Shown: in pieces, positions 63,672-64,000 of the stretch | Numbering within the stretch: the stretch's first letter is position 1 | Layout of the letters: every line of letters starts with the position of its first letter | Position numbers and translations under genes: made by a program | Origin: Spirochaetaceae bacterium | GTDB lineage: Bacteria > Spirochaetota > Leptospiria > Leptospirales > Leptonemataceae | NCBI GenBank assembly: GCA_002729885.1 | Contig: PBUB01000002.1 | Span: 301,157-365,156, forward strand | Direction: 5' to 3' | Length of the DNA: 64,000 bases | Notes under the pieces: generated by a model | Seen by the model: only the letters and a program-made list of their open reading frames with translations | What the model was told of the DNA's origin: nothing | The model's database searches: none

Positions 63672-64000
63672 ATGGAACCTTTCAGGCTGGCAGATTGGGT
63701 GTTGCAGGGCACCGGCAAACTAAGTACGGATACCTTAAATGGACTGAAGACCTTTTTGCATCAGTCCATGGACTGGTCCGGAGATCAGCTGGAAAAACTT
63801 TCCGATCAACCATTGATTCGGGAGTCGGATGTAGGCCGTGCATTGTACCAGGCTTCCCGGGGAATGAAAGAGGGGGCTGCCTCCACTTCGGAGGCACTTT
63901 CCGTGGCATCCAGGGCCACAAGATATGCATTTGATGTAGCTCGCAAGAGCGTGGCCGATTCCGATCGTACAGTAGAAGAGATCCTTTTTGAAAATGTTGC
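63672..64000 (+). CDS. Partial protein, runs off the window end
   Basis: An open frame from ATG 63672 (alternatively ATG 63612, in the same frame) continues without a stop to base 64000. The visible 109 residues are charged and helical (MEPFRLADWVLQGTGKLSTD, SRGMKEGAASTSEALSVASR, ADSDRTVEEILFENV), with no signal or domain I recognise. More than 100 sense codons without a stop and a protein-like composition argue that it is real. Confidence 0.6.
   Translation, partial: MEPFRLADWVLQGTGKLSTDTLNGLKTFLHQSMDWSGDQLEKLSDQPLIRESDVGRALYQASRGMKEGAASTSEALSVASRATRYAFDVARKSVADSDRTVEEILFENV

Overview
The window looks like a chromosomal segment of a spirochaete of the Leptospira/Leptonema/Turneriella lineage (Leptospirales). 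The best evidence is a tandem pair of 281-residue periplasmic-type flagellins (FlaB). Supporting evidence is the number of lipoproteins with relaxed lipoboxes, a bactofilin with an M23-like partner, a K+-dependent membrane pyrophosphatase, a DUF5939-type nucleotide cyclase and an extra protein resembling the C-terminal domain of FliG. This lineage call is inference from protein character; no rRNA or tRNA gene was found. There is no phage, insertion sequence, CRISPR array or plasmid backbone, and the window reads as core genome with lineage-specific secreted proteins.

Layout. 0-8 kb: a fused Cys/His/Asp-domain plus M20 amidohydrolase, a CBS protein and cation antiporter pair, pyruvate kinase, a tiny membrane protein and a lipoprotein. 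8-21.7 kb: a DUF309 protein, a HerA-like ATPase, lipoprotein MsrA, TerC, a DEAD-box helicase convergent with an AraC regulator that is divergent from an NmrA-like oxidoreductase, a MORN/FecR lipoprotein, a ferritin-like protein, an AcuC-like deacetylase and a TetR-CPBP protease operon. 21.7-24.2 kb: two flagellin genes with a strong sigma-28 promoter match in front of the first and a strong terminator after the second. 24.2-33.3 kb: a membrane protein, two tandem paralogous secreted proteins, a haloalkane dehalogenase, a Uup-type ABC-F ATPase and a hybrid histidine kinase.

33.5-39 kb: a minus-strand run with small proteins, three tandem cysteine-rich lipoprotein-like paralogues, and a bactofilin plus degenerate M23 operon. 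39-46.8 kb: a fused acyltransferase/glycerol-3-phosphate dehydrogenase, a histidine kinase and response regulator pair, a DinB-like protein, a small lipoprotein, a Spy/CpxP-like protein with an ECF sigma factor and a putative anti-sigma factor, and a ferredoxin. 46.8-64 kb: an RRM protein, acetolactate synthase, DNA polymerase III delta, CinA, an LpxL-type acyltransferase, a lipoprotein esterase, a MIP18/SufT-like protein, a methyltransferase, H+/Na+-pyrophosphatase, a cyclase, secreted proteins, the FliG-C-like protein, a DUF4349 lipoprotein and a gene cut by the window end.

The most interesting items are the two domain fusions (140-3082 and 39077-41155), the three-gene lipoprotein cluster, the sensor/sigma/anti-sigma cassette, the bactofilin with an apparently inactive M23 domain, the solitary FliG-C-like protein, and a PerR/Fur-type palindrome at the left edge. 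I found no single clearly new multi-gene defence or mobile system.
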